A stretch of DNA of 64,000 bases from Herbaspirillum sp. Sphag64 (GTDB lineage Bacteria; Pseudomonadota; Gammaproteobacteria; Burkholderiales; Burkholderiaceae_D), in contig NZ_JACHYE010000001.1 of the NCBI RefSeq assembly GCF_014192645.1, forward strand, positions 1 to 64,000, read 5' to 3'. The position numbers and the translations under genes are program-made. Of the stretch, positions 25,814-35,499 are shown one piece after another. A model generated the notes under the pieces. It had not been told where the DNA came from. It ran no database searches and worked only from the letters and a program-made list of their open reading frames with translations. Every line of letters starts with the position of its first letter. Position 1 is the first letter of the stretch.

Positions 25814-28411
25814 ATGAAGCTTATCGTCATCGGCCACGGCATGGTGGGCCATAAATTTCTGGAAACGCTGGCAGACAGCGGTGCCACCGACCTGCAGGTG
25901 ACCATCCTGTGCGAAGAACCACGCCCTGCCTATGATCGGGTTCACCTGTCTGAATTCTTCGCCGGCAAGACTGCGGAAGATCTGTCACTGGTGGCACCGG
26001 GCTTCTTTGCACCAGGCAACAGCGATGTGCAGTTTGATCTGCGTCTCAATGCCAAGGCACAGGCAGTCGATCTGGCCGCCAAAACGGTGACTGCCAACGT
26101 TGCCGGGCAAGTAGAGACACTGTCTTACGACAAGCTGGTACTGGCCACCGGTTCTTACCCGTTTGTACCAACGGTGCCGGGCAATCAGCGCAAGGATTGC
26201 TTTGTCTACCGCACCATCGAAGATCTGGAAGCCATGCTGGAATGCGGTAACCGCGCCAGGACTGGGGTCGTCATCGGTGGCGGTCTGCTCGGTCTGGAAT
26301 GCGCCAAGGCCCTGCGCGATCTGAAGCTGGAGACCCATGTCGTTGAATTTGCGCCACGCCTGATGGCGGTGCAGGTTGATGAGAGTGGTGGTCGCATCCT
26401 GCGGCAAAAGATCGAAGCGCTGGGCGTGACGGCGCATACGCAAAAAAATACGGTGGAAATCGTCGACGGCAAGCACGCGACGCACCGGATGAACTTTGAA
26501 GATGGCAGCCATCTGGAAACCGACATGATCGTGTTTTCCGCCGGTATTCGTCCACGGGATGAACTGGCCCGCGAAATGGGTCTGCAGGTCGGTGAGCGTG
26601 GCGGTATTGTGATCGATAACCATTGCCTCACTTCGGATGCACATGTGTACGCCATCGGTGAATGTGCACTCTGGAATGGCCGTATCTTTGGCCTGGTGGC
26701 ACCCGGCTACGACATGGCCAGGATTGCTGCCGCACATGTGCTGGCCCATCGGGAGTCAAGCGACGCCGCCCCTGCCCTCGCGACGACACTGGCGCAGTTC
26801 AACGGTGCCGACATGAGCACCAAACTCAAGCTCATGGGCGTGGATGTCGCCAGTATCGGCGACCCGCATGGCAAGGAAGCCGGCAGCCGCGCCTATCAGT
26901 TCACCGATGAAGTCAAACAGATCTACAAGAAGATCATCGTCTCGGCATCCGGCAAGCATTTACTGGGCGCGGTCATGGTTGGCGATGCCGCGGAATATGG
27001 CACCCTGCTGCAAATGATGCTCAACCGCATCGAACTGCCACCAGCACCGGAGTTCCTGATCCTGCCGCAGGCCGATGGTCAGACCAAGGTCGGTCTCGGT
27101 GTCGATGCCCTGCCCGACAGCGCCACCATCTGCTCCTGCAACAACGTCACCAAGGGTGCACTGTGCAGTGCGGTGGCCGACGGTGCCACCTCAATCGGCG
27201 CACTCAAGAGCTGCACCAAAGCAGGTGCCTCCTGCGGCGGTTGCGTGCCACTGGTGACGCAGATCATGAAGGCCGAAATGAAGAAGCAGGGTCTGGCCGT
27301 CAACAATCATGTCTGTGAACATTTTGCGTATTCCCGGCAAGAGTTGCTGCATCTGATCCGGGTCGGCGAGATCAAGACCTTTGACGCCTTGCTGGCGCAG
27401 CATGGTAAAGGCCTGGGCTGCGATATCTGCAAGCCGTTGACTGCCAGCCTGCTGGCGTCGTGCTGGAACGACTTTGTGCTCAAGCCAGAGCACGCCAGCC
27501 TGCAAGACTCGAACGACTACTTCCTCGGCAATATCCAGAAGGATGGCAGTTACTCGGTGGTACCGCGCATGGCCGGTGGCGAAGTGACCCCGGATGGTTT
27601 GATTGCGGTCGGTCAGGTGGCCAAGAAATACGGCCTTTATACCAAGATTACCGGTGGTCAGCGGGTCGATCTGTTTGGTGCCCGTCTAGAGCAGCTGCCA
27701 GCGATCTGGGAAGAACTGATTGCCGCCGGATTTGAGACCGGGCATGCCTATGGCAAGTCGCTGCGCACCGTCAAATCCTGCGTTGGCTCGACCTGGTGCC
27801 GCTATGGTGTGGACGATAGTGTGGGCCTGGCGATTGCACTGGAAAACCGCTACAAGGGGCTGCGCTCACCACACAAGATCAAGTTTGGCGTTTCCGGTTG
27901 CACCCGCGAATGTGCCGAGGCACAAGGTAAGGATGTTGGCATCATCGCCACCGAAAAAGGCTGGAACCTGTATGTCTGCGGCAATGGCGGCATGAAACCA
28001 CGGCATGCCGAACTGCTGGCCGCGGACCTTGACCGTGACACCCTGATCCGTATGATCGACCGCTTCCTCATGTTCTATGTACGCACCGCCGACCGGCTGC
28101 AACGTACCAGCATTTGGCGTGACAATCTGGAGGGTGGACTGGACTACCTCAAGCAGGTCGTGGTGGACGACAAGCTTCAGCTCGGCGCTGCGCTGGAAGC
28201 CGAGATGCAGCATGTGGTGGATACCTATGAATGTGAATGGAAAAAGGCGGTTTCTGACCCCGAAACGCGCAAGCGCTTCCGTCACTTCGTCAACAGCAAC
28301 GCCGCCGACGAGCATGTGCAGTTTGTACCGGAGCGCGGCCAGATTCGCCCTGCCACGGTGGCCGAACGTCATCCGAAGGTGATTCCGCTGATACCGGAAA
28401 CCGTCGCATAA
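25814..28411 (+). CDS. nirB: Assimilatory nitrite reductase NAD(P)H, large subunit
   Basis: An 865-aa enzyme reducing nitrite to ammonium in the cytoplasm. Order of domains: FAD/NADH reductase (about 1-400, GHGMVGHKF nucleotide motif), a BFD-type [2Fe-2S] site (CSCNN...CTKAGASCGGC), and a sulfite/nitrite reductase part whose [4Fe-4S]-siroheme ligands are CVGSTWC (C-x5-C) and CTREC (C-x3-C). Full family length. It begins 13 bases after the transporter and is followed by nirD. Confidence 0.96.
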   Translation: MKLIVIGHGMVGHKFLETLADSGATDLQVTILCEEPRPAYDRVHLSEFFAGKTAEDLSLVAPGFFAPGNSDVQFDLRLNAKAQAVDLAAKTVTANVAGQVETLSYDKLVLATGSYPFVPTVPGNQRKDCFVYRTIEDLEAMLECGNRARTGVVIGGGLLGLECAKALRDLKLETHVVEFAPRLMAVQVDESGGRILRQKIEALGVTAHTQKNTVEIVDGKHATHRMNFEDGSHLETDMIVFSAGIRPRDELAREMGLQVGERGGIVIDNHCLTSDAHVYAIGECALWNGRIFGLVAPGYDMARIAAAHVLAHRESSDAAPALATTLAQFNGADMSTKLKLMGVDVASIGDPHGKEAGSRAYQFTDEVKQIYKKIIVSASGKHLLGAVMVGDAAEYGTLLQMMLNRIELPPAPEFLILPQADGQTKVGLGVDALPDSATICSCNNVTKGALCSAVADGATSIGALKSCTKAGASCGGCVPLVTQIMKAEMKKQGLAVNNHVCEHFAYSRQELLHLIRVGEIKTFDALLAQHGKGLGCDICKPLTASLLASCWNDFVLKPEHASLQDSNDYFLGNIQKDGSYSVVPRMAGGEVTPDGLIAVGQVAKKYGLYTKITGGQRVDLFGARLEQLPAIWEELIAAGFETGHAYGKSLRTVKSCVGSTWCRYGVDDSVGLAIALENRYKGLRSPHKIKFGVSGCTRECAEAQGKDVGIIATEKGWNLYVCGNGGMKPRHAELLAADLDRDTLIRMIDRFLMFYVRTADRLQRTSIWRDNLEGGLDYLKQVVVDDKLQLGAALEAEMQHVVDTYECEWKKAVSDPETRKRFRHFVNSNAADEHVQFVPERGQIRPATVAERHPKVIPLIPETVA

Positions 28412-28458
28412 CAGGCAGACGAGCACCTGCACCTACCCGATTGAACGAGGAATCCATC

Positions 28459-28827
28459 ATGCATCGTGATCATTTGACTGAAGACTTAACAGCGCAATGG
28501 ACCGAGGTCTGCGCACTTGCGGACATCGTGCCCAACACCGGCGTGTGCGCCTTGATTGGCGACCAGCAGGTGGCGGTCTTTCATGTGTTCGACAGCCGCC
28601 AGCAGGAGAGCCACGTACTGGCGATCAACAACTATGATCCCAACGCCGAAGCAGCAGTGCTCTCACGTGGTCTGATCGGCAGTCTGGGCGAGCGCATCGT
28701 GGTGGCATCGCCAATGTACAAGCAGCATTTCGACCTGCACACCGGCGAGTGCCTGGAAGTACCGCAACACTCGGTTGCTGCCTATCCGACACGGGTAACA
28801 AATGGTCGTGTCTGGGTTGCCGCATGA
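28459..28827 (+). CDS. nirD: Nitrite reductase small subunit NirD
   Basis: A 122-aa protein of the Rieske-like NirD fold without the iron-sulfur ligands, as usual in NirD. It supports NirB activity. GAGGAATCC precedes the ATG at 28459; a TTG six codons earlier is not favoured. The stop overlaps the next gene start (ATGA). Confidence 0.92.
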   Translation: MHRDHLTEDLTAQWTEVCALADIVPNTGVCALIGDQQVAVFHVFDSRQQESHVLAINNYDPNAEAAVLSRGLIGSLGERIVVASPMYKQHFDLHTGECLEVPQHSVAAYPTRVTNGRVWVAA

Positions 28828-30080
28828 GCACACCGCACGCCGCTGCCAACACCAGTGCCAGTGCCCGGCCATCACTGGTGGTGGTCGGCAATGGCATGGC
28901 CGCCATGCGCACAGTCGAAGAACTGCTCAAGCTGGCACCTGAGCTGTATGACATCACGGTGTTCGGTGCAGAGCCGCATGGCAATTACAACCGTATCCTG
29001 CTGTCACCGGTACTGGCCGGTGACAAGAGCATCGATGACATCATGCTCAATACACCGCAGTGGTATACCCGGCATGGGATCACCTTGCATGCTGGTGATC
29101 CGGTCGAGGCGATTGATCGCAAGCAGCGTGTGGTGCGCGCCCGCAGTGGTATCTGCGTGCCGTATGACCGGTTGCTGCTGGCAACCGGCTCCAAGCCCTT
29201 CATCATTCCAGTACCAGGTCATGATTTACCGGGCGTGATTGCCTTCCGTGATATTCAGGACGTCCACCAGATGCTGGAAGCAGCCCGTCAACATCGCCAT
29301 GCGGTCGTCATCGGCGGCGGCCTGCTTGGGCTGGAAGCGGCCAATGGTTTGTTACGTCAGGGGATGCAGGTCACGGTCGTGCATGTAGCGGGCAGTCTGA
29401 TGAACCAGCAACTGGATCAACCAGCAGCTGCACTGCTGAAGCAGGCACTGGAGGCACGTGGATTGCGCTTTCTGCTCAATGCCGAGACGGCTGCCATCAG
29501 CGGTGAAGCGCGCGTACAAGCGGTGCATTTCAAGGATGGCAGCAGCATTCCAGCCGATTTGGTGGTGATGACTGCCGGTGTCCGTCCCAACATTCAGCTG
29601 GCACAGTCTGCCGGGCTGCACTGCGAGCGTGCGATCGTGGTCGACGATACCTTGCAGACCTATGATCCACGGGTGTATGCCGTGGGTGAATGCGTGCAGC
29701 ATCGGCGCGCCACCTTTGGCCTGGTAGCGCCGATCTGGGAGCAGGCGCGCGTGGCAGCAGCGCATCTGGCCGGTGCGGGTCACCGTCGCTATGTGCAGCA
29801 GGCAACGGCGACCAAGCTCAAGGTCACTGGCGTTGACCTGTATTCCGCCGGTGACTTCATAGGAGACGCCGAGAGCGAAGATCTGGTGTTGCGCGATCCA
29901 CGCCGGGGTGTCTACAAGCGGCTGATTCTCAAGGGCAGTCAGCTGATCGGCGCAGTGCTGTATGGCGACGTCAAAGATGGTCCATGGTATTTTGAATTGA
30001 TCCAGCAGCGCACCGATATCGCTGCGATCCGACATAAACTGGTCTTCGGACAGGCGTTGTGCATGCCTGCCGCTGCCTGA
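28824..30080 (+). CDS. NAD(P)H/FAD electron-transfer protein of nitrate reductase (NasC-like)
   Basis: A 418-aa flavoprotein resembling the N-terminal half of NirB: VVVGNGMAAMRTVEELL for FAD, a second Gly-rich site (VVIGGGLLGLEAANGL) for NAD(P)H, and YAVGECVQH near the end of the FAD domain. It lacks the NirB iron-sulfur domains. In Klebsiella the NasC protein of this type passes electrons to NasA; position just before nasA supports the same role. It overlaps nirD by four bases. Confidence 0.85.
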   Translation: MSTPHAAANTSASARPSLVVVGNGMAAMRTVEELLKLAPELYDITVFGAEPHGNYNRILLSPVLAGDKSIDDIMLNTPQWYTRHGITLHAGDPVEAIDRKQRVVRARSGICVPYDRLLLATGSKPFIIPVPGHDLPGVIAFRDIQDVHQMLEAARQHRHAVVIGGGLLGLEAANGLLRQGMQVTVVHVAGSLMNQQLDQPAAALLKQALEARGLRFLLNAETAAISGEARVQAVHFKDGSSIPADLVVMTAGVRPNIQLAQSAGLHCERAIVVDDTLQTYDPRVYAVGECVQHRRATFGLVAPIWEQARVAAAHLAGAGHRRYVQQATATKLKVTGVDLYSAGDFIGDAESEDLVLRDPRRGVYKRLILKGSQLIGAVLYGDVKDGPWYFELIQQRTDIAAIRHKLVFGQALCMPAAA

Positions 30081-30095
30081 GGGAGTAACACCACG

Positions 30096-32876
30096 ATGAC
30101 CACAGCCATCACTGCTACGGCAGCCGAAACCGCCAGCACCTGCCCGTATTGTGGCGTTGGCTGTGGTGTGCGGGTCAGCGTCGATACGCAACGCAGCACT
30201 ACTGAGCAACCCGTCGTGATCGTGCGCGGCGATCCTGATCATCCGGCCAACCGCGGCCGTCTGTGCGTCAAGGGCTCCGCGCTGGGCGAGACGGTTGATC
30301 TGCAGGGACGGCTCCTGCATCCACAACAACGTCAGGCCGATGGCAGCCTGCAACAGATCAGCTGGGATCAGGCCATCGATCAGGTCGCGGGTGGACTGCG
30401 CCGGATCATCGATACGCATGGCCCGGATGCGGTCGCCTTGTACGTCTCTGGGCAATTACTGACCGAAGACTATTACATCGCCAACAAGCTGATGAAGGGC
30501 TTTATCGGCAGCGCCAACATCGATACCAATTCACGCCTGTGCATGTCATCGGCAGTGGCGGGTTATAAGCGCGCCTTTGGCGAAGATCTGGTGCCCTTGT
30601 GTTACGACGATCTGGAACTGGCCGATCTGGTGGTACTGGTCGGTTCCAATACAGCCTGGTGTCACCCTATCCTGTTCCAGCGGATTGCCCGCGCGCGCGA
30701 ACAGCGTCCGGAAATGAAGCTGGTCGTCATTGACCCACGCCGCACCGCCACCTGTGAACTGGCGGATCTGCATTTACCGATCAAAGCGGGTACCGATGTC
30801 TGGCTGTTCAATGGCTTACTGCACTACCTGGCGCAGCATGGCAAACAGGATACCGACTTTGTCACGCAGCATACCAATGGACTGGAAGCTGCACTGGCAG
30901 CAGCACAGGAGGAGCTTGACCCCGAGCAGGTAGCGCGACATTGCAAGATTGATCTGCAACAGTTGCTGGCGTTCTACGAACTGTTTGCGGCAACCGATAA
31001 AACCATCACCGCATTCTCGATGGGTGTGAATCAATCCTCGGCAGGGACTGACAAGGTCAACAGCATCATCAATTGTCATCTGTTGAGTGGCCGTATCGGC
31101 AAGCCGGGGATGGGGCCGTTTTCGATTACCGGACAACCCAATGCAATGGGTGGACGCGAAGTCGGTGGCCTGGCAAACATGCTGGCAGCGCACATGGATC
31201 TGGACAATCCACTGCACCGGGAAACCGTACAGACTTTCTGGGACGCACCACAGTTACCGCAGCAAGCAGGACTCAAGGCACTGGATCTGTTCCGCGCAGT
31301 GGAAGCGGGTCGTGTCAAGGCGGTCTGGATCATCGCGACTAACCCGATGGTGAGCCTGCCGGATGCGGATCTGGTACAGCGTGCGCTCGAAAACTGTGAG
31401 TTGGTCGTCGCCAGCGATGTGGTGCAGAACACCGACACCAATGCCTTCGCGCATCTGTTGCTGCCGGCATTGGCCTGGGGTGAAAAAGATGGCACGGTCA
31501 CGAACTCGGAGCGGCGTATTTCGCGTCAGCGCCCTTTTCTTCCCGCGCCCGGCGCTGCACGTGCGGACTGGCAAATCCTCTGTGCGGTCGCGCAGCGCAT
31601 GGGCTATTCCGGTTTTGCGTTTGAGACGGTACAGGCAATCTTTGACGAACATGCCCGGCTGAGCAGTTTTCGCAATGGTGAACCAGGCTTGGCGGGCCAT
31701 AGTCTGCGCCAGTTCAATCTGGAAGGACTAAGCGGCCTCAGTGCCGAGCAATATGCCCAACTGCCCCCCATTCAATGGCCTGTACAACGCCAGACCGATG
31801 GCAGCTTCAGCGGCACCGAACGCTTGTTTGAAACACCCCGCTACAGCCATCCCGATGGTCGTGCCAGATTCATTGCCACAACAGCACGCAGCCCGATGCA
31901 TGCGACCGATGAAGCGTATCCGCTGGTGCTCAATACCGGCCGTGTACGCGATCAGTGGCATACCATGACCCGCACCGGCAAGTCTGCCAGACTGGCAGAC
32001 CATGTGCCGGAGTCCTTTATCGATATGCATCCGCAAGATGCATTGCTCTACGGCGTGCGCGAAGGCAGTCTGGCGCGTATCAGCTCGCGCTGGGGTGCGA
32101 TGGTGGCACGCGTGCAGCACAGCGGTGGCATTGCGCGTGGCAACGTGTTTGTGCCGATTCACTGGAACGCCCAAAGTGCATCCGATGCGCGCGTGGGTGC
32201 ACTGGTTAATCCAGTGGTGGACCCGGTGTCAGGCGAACCAGAGTTCAAACATACGCCGGTCAGCATCGAGGAATTCGGAGTGCACTGGTATGGTTTTCTG
32301 CTGACCCGGCGCACCCTGCAGCTGGACCAGATCACCCACTGGACCCGTATTCAGGGCCGCGATTTTGCACGTTATGAACTGGCTGGGCGGCAAAAAGTCA
32401 CCGACTACAACAGCTGGGCACGCACCCTGCTGGAAGTGAACGATATGCAGGCAGACTGGCTCGACTATGCTGACCGTACTGCAGGCGTCTATCGGGCGGT
32501 GCATATCGAGGAGGAGCGCATTGTCAGCTGCCTGTTCCTGTCGCCACGTCCGGACCTGCCGTCACGCGCCTGGCTGGCCAGCCTGTTCGACAAACAACAG
32601 CTGGAAGAAGCTGACCGGGTTGGCCTTCTTCTGGGCCAAGCGATTGAAAAAGGTGCCGATACCGGCCCGACTGTCTGCTCCTGCTTCGGTGTCGGCCGCA
32701 ACACCATTTGCGACGCCATTACCAGCAAAGGCTTGCAGAGCGTCAAGGAAGTCACTGCCTGTGTGAAGGCAGGTGGCAATTGTGGCTCCTGCGTGCCGGA
32801 GATCAAGAAATTGCTAGTGGAATCTCAACACCGTGAAGTCAATACGCCTGTACACGCTGCGCTGGCCTCTGGGTAA
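30096..32876 (+). CDS. nasA: Assimilatory nitrate reductase, molybdopterin catalytic subunit with BFD-like C-terminus
   Basis: A 926-aa molybdoenzyme reducing nitrate to nitrite in the cytoplasm. The N-terminal [4Fe-4S] site is CPYCGVGC plus a fourth Cys in GRLCVKG. Bis-MGD-binding segments follow (SRLCMSSAVAGYKRAFGED and GPFSITGQPNAMGGREVGG). The last 70 residues form a BFD [2Fe-2S] domain (VCSCFGVGR...CVKAGGNCGSC) like that of NirB and Klebsiella NasA. No Tat signal, in agreement with an assimilatory enzyme. Last gene of the operon. Confidence 0.95.
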   Translation: MTTAITATAAETASTCPYCGVGCGVRVSVDTQRSTTEQPVVIVRGDPDHPANRGRLCVKGSALGETVDLQGRLLHPQQRQADGSLQQISWDQAIDQVAGGLRRIIDTHGPDAVALYVSGQLLTEDYYIANKLMKGFIGSANIDTNSRLCMSSAVAGYKRAFGEDLVPLCYDDLELADLVVLVGSNTAWCHPILFQRIARAREQRPEMKLVVIDPRRTATCELADLHLPIKAGTDVWLFNGLLHYLAQHGKQDTDFVTQHTNGLEAALAAAQEELDPEQVARHCKIDLQQLLAFYELFAATDKTITAFSMGVNQSSAGTDKVNSIINCHLLSGRIGKPGMGPFSITGQPNAMGGREVGGLANMLAAHMDLDNPLHRETVQTFWDAPQLPQQAGLKALDLFRAVEAGRVKAVWIIATNPMVSLPDADLVQRALENCELVVASDVVQNTDTNAFAHLLLPALAWGEKDGTVTNSERRISRQRPFLPAPGAARADWQILCAVAQRMGYSGFAFETVQAIFDEHARLSSFRNGEPGLAGHSLRQFNLEGLSGLSAEQYAQLPPIQWPVQRQTDGSFSGTERLFETPRYSHPDGRARFIATTARSPMHATDEAYPLVLNTGRVRDQWHTMTRTGKSARLADHVPESFIDMHPQDALLYGVREGSLARISSRWGAMVARVQHSGGIARGNVFVPIHWNAQSASDARVGALVNPVVDPVSGEPEFKHTPVSIEEFGVHWYGFLLTRRTLQLDQITHWTRIQGRDFARYELAGRQKVTDYNSWARTLLEVNDMQADWLDYADRTAGVYRAVHIEEERIVSCLFLSPRPDLPSRAWLASLFDKQQLEEADRVGLLLGQAIEKGADTGPTVCSCFGVGRNTICDAITSKGLQSVKEVTACVKAGGNCGSCVPEIKKLLVESQHREVNTPVHAALASG

Positions 32877-32898
32877 CTCCGCGGCAGACAAGCAAACC

Positions 32899-33138
32899 TT
32901 AAGGTTCGTCTTCCTCGGCTAGTTCGATCGTGGCACGCTCCTCGGCCTGACGACGCAATTGCTGCTGGGTTGCCAATCGCCGTTCACGATTACGCTCAAA
33001 ATCAGCGGCATTGATCTTTGCCTGTTCGCGGGCATGATCCATAGCACGCTGCATATGCGGACGGCGCTCACAGGCACTGACCAGAATCATCAGCATGGCA
33101 ACGACAGACAATGCAAAAAAAGGGATTCGCAATCGCAT
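32899..33138 (-). CDS. Small predicted lipoprotein
   Basis: A 79-aa protein with a lipoprotein signal (LSVVAMLMILVSAC) followed by a charged, Arg/Glu/Gln-rich helix (about 25-75) that looks like a coiled coil. The start with AAGGAG seven bases upstream fixes the ATG at 33138. Function unknown; it converges on nasA. Confidence 0.72.
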   Translation of the reverse strand: MRLRIPFFALSVVAMLMILVSACERRPHMQRAMDHAREQAKINAADFERNRERRLATQQQLRRQAEERATIELAEEDEP

Positions 33139-33331
33139 CGATAGCTCCTTGGACCAAGGATGAACCCGCACATCTGGAGTACAGGTTGGGCACCCCATGG
33201 TAGTCACAAGCAGAGGGTGCTGCAAGAGGAAAAGCTAGACAAATGGGATAACGTTGACTCTCGCTCAATGCTGCTACGCATGCGGTTCATCAGGTTCTGC
33301 ATGGACTTGATGAACCTGTGCGATCCGGGTG

Positions 33332-33976
33332 CTACTCGAGCGAGATCAGTCCATGCAGAATGGAGAATTTAATCAGCCCGGGAAAATCACTGACGCCAAT
33401 CTTTTGCATCAGTCGACTGCGATAGGTGTCGATGGATTTGGGTGAGAGCGAAAGCATGCTTGCAACCTGCGAACTGGAATGTCCTTCCGCTACCAGTTGC
33501 AGCACCTCACGCTCGCGAGCACTGAGCGCCTCGAGCGGACTGGCAGTCCGTAAACCCTGCAGGTAGTCGTCGACGACCGCGCCGGAGATCTTCTGGCTCA
33601 GATAGCGCTGCCCCGCATGAACAGTGCGTATCGCATTGAGCAACTCGGCACCGGCGGAACTCTTGAGCAGGTAGCCTTTGGCACCCGCCTGCAATGCACG
33701 GAAGATATGTTCTCTGGTACCGTACATGGAGAGCATGATGACTTTGGATTCCGGAGCAGAATGCCGCAGCAACATACTGGCCTCGATACCGTTGAGGTTG
33801 GGCATCGCAATATCCATGATCACCAGATCAGGTTGCAGGCGCACCACTTCTTTGACGACCTGGCGTCCATTGTCGCCACCACCGACGATTTCAACATCTT
33901 CCTGTGTCTGCAGAATCGCCGCCAGACCGTCGCGAAGAATACTATGATCATCAGCGATATAGATCCGAATACTCAT
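33332..33976 (-). CDS. NarL/FixJ-type response regulator
   Basis: A 214-aa regulator: receiver domain (about 1-120, phosphorylated Asp in LVIMDIAMPNLNG, Lys in GAKGYLLKSS) and a LuxR-type helix-turn-helix (LSAREREVLQLVAEGHSSSQ). It overlaps the kinase gene by four bases and is its obvious partner. Target genes are not evident; location next to the nitrate genes is suggestive but the kinase has no nitrate-sensing P-box. Confidence 0.93.
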   Translation of the reverse strand: MSIRIYIADDHSILRDGLAAILQTQEDVEIVGGGDNGRQVVKEVVRLQPDLVIMDIAMPNLNGIEASMLLRHSAPESKVIMLSMYGTREHIFRALQAGAKGYLLKSSAGAELLNAIRTVHAGQRYLSQKISGAVVDDYLQGLRTASPLEALSAREREVLQLVAEGHSSSQVASMLSLSPKSIDTYRSRLMQKIGVSDFPGLIKFSILHGLISLE

Positions 33977-35106
33977 CGGGCAACCACCACTTCAATGCGG
34001 CATCCCTGTCCGGGCGCGGCAATAATCCTGAGTGTGCCACCCAGTGCCTGTGCACGTTCACGCATGGAGGCCAGCCCCCAGGTAGGTCGACGCTTATCGC
34101 TATAGAGTTTGTCCGTCTGAAATCCTACCCCGTCATCACTGATACTAAACATCACCGACGCGGTCTTTACATCCAGCATGAGCGTCACCGTGTTGGCTTG
34201 TGCGTATTTGGCGATATTTGTCAGCGCCCCCTGAGCGATGCGAAACAAGGCGATCTCAAGCTCGGCATCGAGCCGTCCCGACAAACCACTCACCTCAATC
34301 TCGAAATGAAAGCCGCAACGCTGCGCAAATAATTCGCACTGCCAGCGCAACGCTGCCAGCAGACCATAATCGTCGAGTACAGGTGGTCGTAACTCAGCCA
34401 TCAGACGACGGACTACCTCGGTCGTATCTTCGAGCAAGGCCATGGAATCCTTCAGGCGGTGCGCCATGCTATCGAGACCCGGGATTTCGCTGGTGATAAC
34501 CTGAGTAGACATGATGCTCATGTTGATGCTTAATGCGGTTAATGCAGAGCCGATTGTGTCATGTAGTTCACGGGCAATTCGACGTCGCTCGGCTTCTTCC
34601 ACCGTCGCCAAAGCACGCGAGATGGCCCTGAGCTCTTCAGTCAGATCCAGCAGACTTTGTTCCGCCTGTTTACTCTCGGTAATATCGATCTGCGCACCTT
34701 GCAGCACACTGGGCTTGCCATTGTCGTCGATAACTGCGGTGGCGCGCGACATAAACCAACGCAGCCGGCCATCGTGATGTTGCATACAATAGTCAACCTC
34801 GAACAACCCTTCAGGGGTTGCAAGATATTGATTCAACGCATCATTGAAGCGAGCTTGATCCTGCACATGCAATTGCGCAATCCAGTCGTTGATGCTCTCG
34901 ATACCGTGTGCATCAGAATACCCAAGCTGGGCATGCCACTCTTGCGAGAGGCTGATACGTCCGGTAAGAAGATCGCACTGCCACAAACCGATATTTGAAA
35001 TACTTACTGCCAGCTTCAGTTGGTCAGGTGTCAATTCCAATGGAGCCGTCCTTTTGAATGATCCTGGTTTGATTCCTTGCAAGCCAATTCCCCGTCGTCT
35101 TGCCAC
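33973..35106 (-). CDS. Soluble PAS-domain sensor histidine kinase, NarX/DegS-type (HisKA_3)
   Basis: Up to 377 aa: a PAS domain (about 27-150), then a HisKA_3 dimer-phosphoacceptor helix with the His in IARELHDTIGSALTAL, and a HATPase domain (ISDDGVGFQTD). No membrane segment is seen, so the signal is cytoplasmic. The longest frame starts with GTG at 35106; a TTG at 35040 with AAAGGACG seven bases upstream is an equally likely start and removes 22 weakly conserved residues. Confidence 0.88.
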   Translation of the reverse strand: MARRRGIGLQGIKPGSFKRTAPLELTPDQLKLAVSISNIGLWQCDLLTGRISLSQEWHAQLGYSDAHGIESINDWIAQLHVQDQARFNDALNQYLATPEGLFEVDYCMQHHDGRLRWFMSRATAVIDDNGKPSVLQGAQIDITESKQAEQSLLDLTEELRAISRALATVEEAERRRIARELHDTIGSALTALSINMSIMSTQVITSEIPGLDSMAHRLKDSMALLEDTTEVVRRLMAELRPPVLDDYGLLAALRWQCELFAQRCGFHFEIEVSGLSGRLDAELEIALFRIAQGALTNIAKYAQANTVTLMLDVKTASVMFSISDDGVGFQTDKLYSDKRRPTWGLASMRERAQALGGTLRIIAAPGQGCRIEVVVAR

Positions 35107-35499
35107 GCGCCAGCAATATCAATTGGCGCAGTATCGACCTGGCAGCTGTCGTCCGTTATACAAACAGTCGCAAGTCGGTACGTAAAGAGCCGGGCTGTAC
35201 AGAATATTGTCGTTATTGTTCTTCATCTTGGTGACACCGTTGTTCGCCTGAAGTACCACATACGTGGCACCTACAACGCAGCCGACATGGCCGTCACTGA
35301 CCACCCCGGTACGCCGCAATTGAATCAATGGCTGACTGTCACGCCATGCTGGCGTGCACGAAAACCCGAATTAGCGCAAGGATCATAGCAATTCAGGTTC
35401 TGCTTGTATGTCAGGAAATCTTGATACTAGCCGTAGATTTTTCCTGAGTCTGTTCGCTGGTGCACGCCAGCAAGATGGTCCGGGTAGATGAGGAGAAAC
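35107..35499. other. Gap between the kinase and the GGDEF/EAL gene
   Basis: About 390 bases with no convincing gene. A 69-codon minus-strand frame (35119-35328) has no ribosome site or family match. The part near 35107 should hold the promoter of the two-component pair. Confidence 0.4.

Noticed and set aside
29352..30455. Long minus-strand open frame opposite the nasC-like gene and nasA start
   Set aside because: It mirrors the codon pattern of strong plus-strand genes, has no family motif and no ribosome site.
35119..35328. 69-codon minus-strand frame upstream of the kinase
   Set aside because: No ribosome site, no recognisable domain; non-coding composition.
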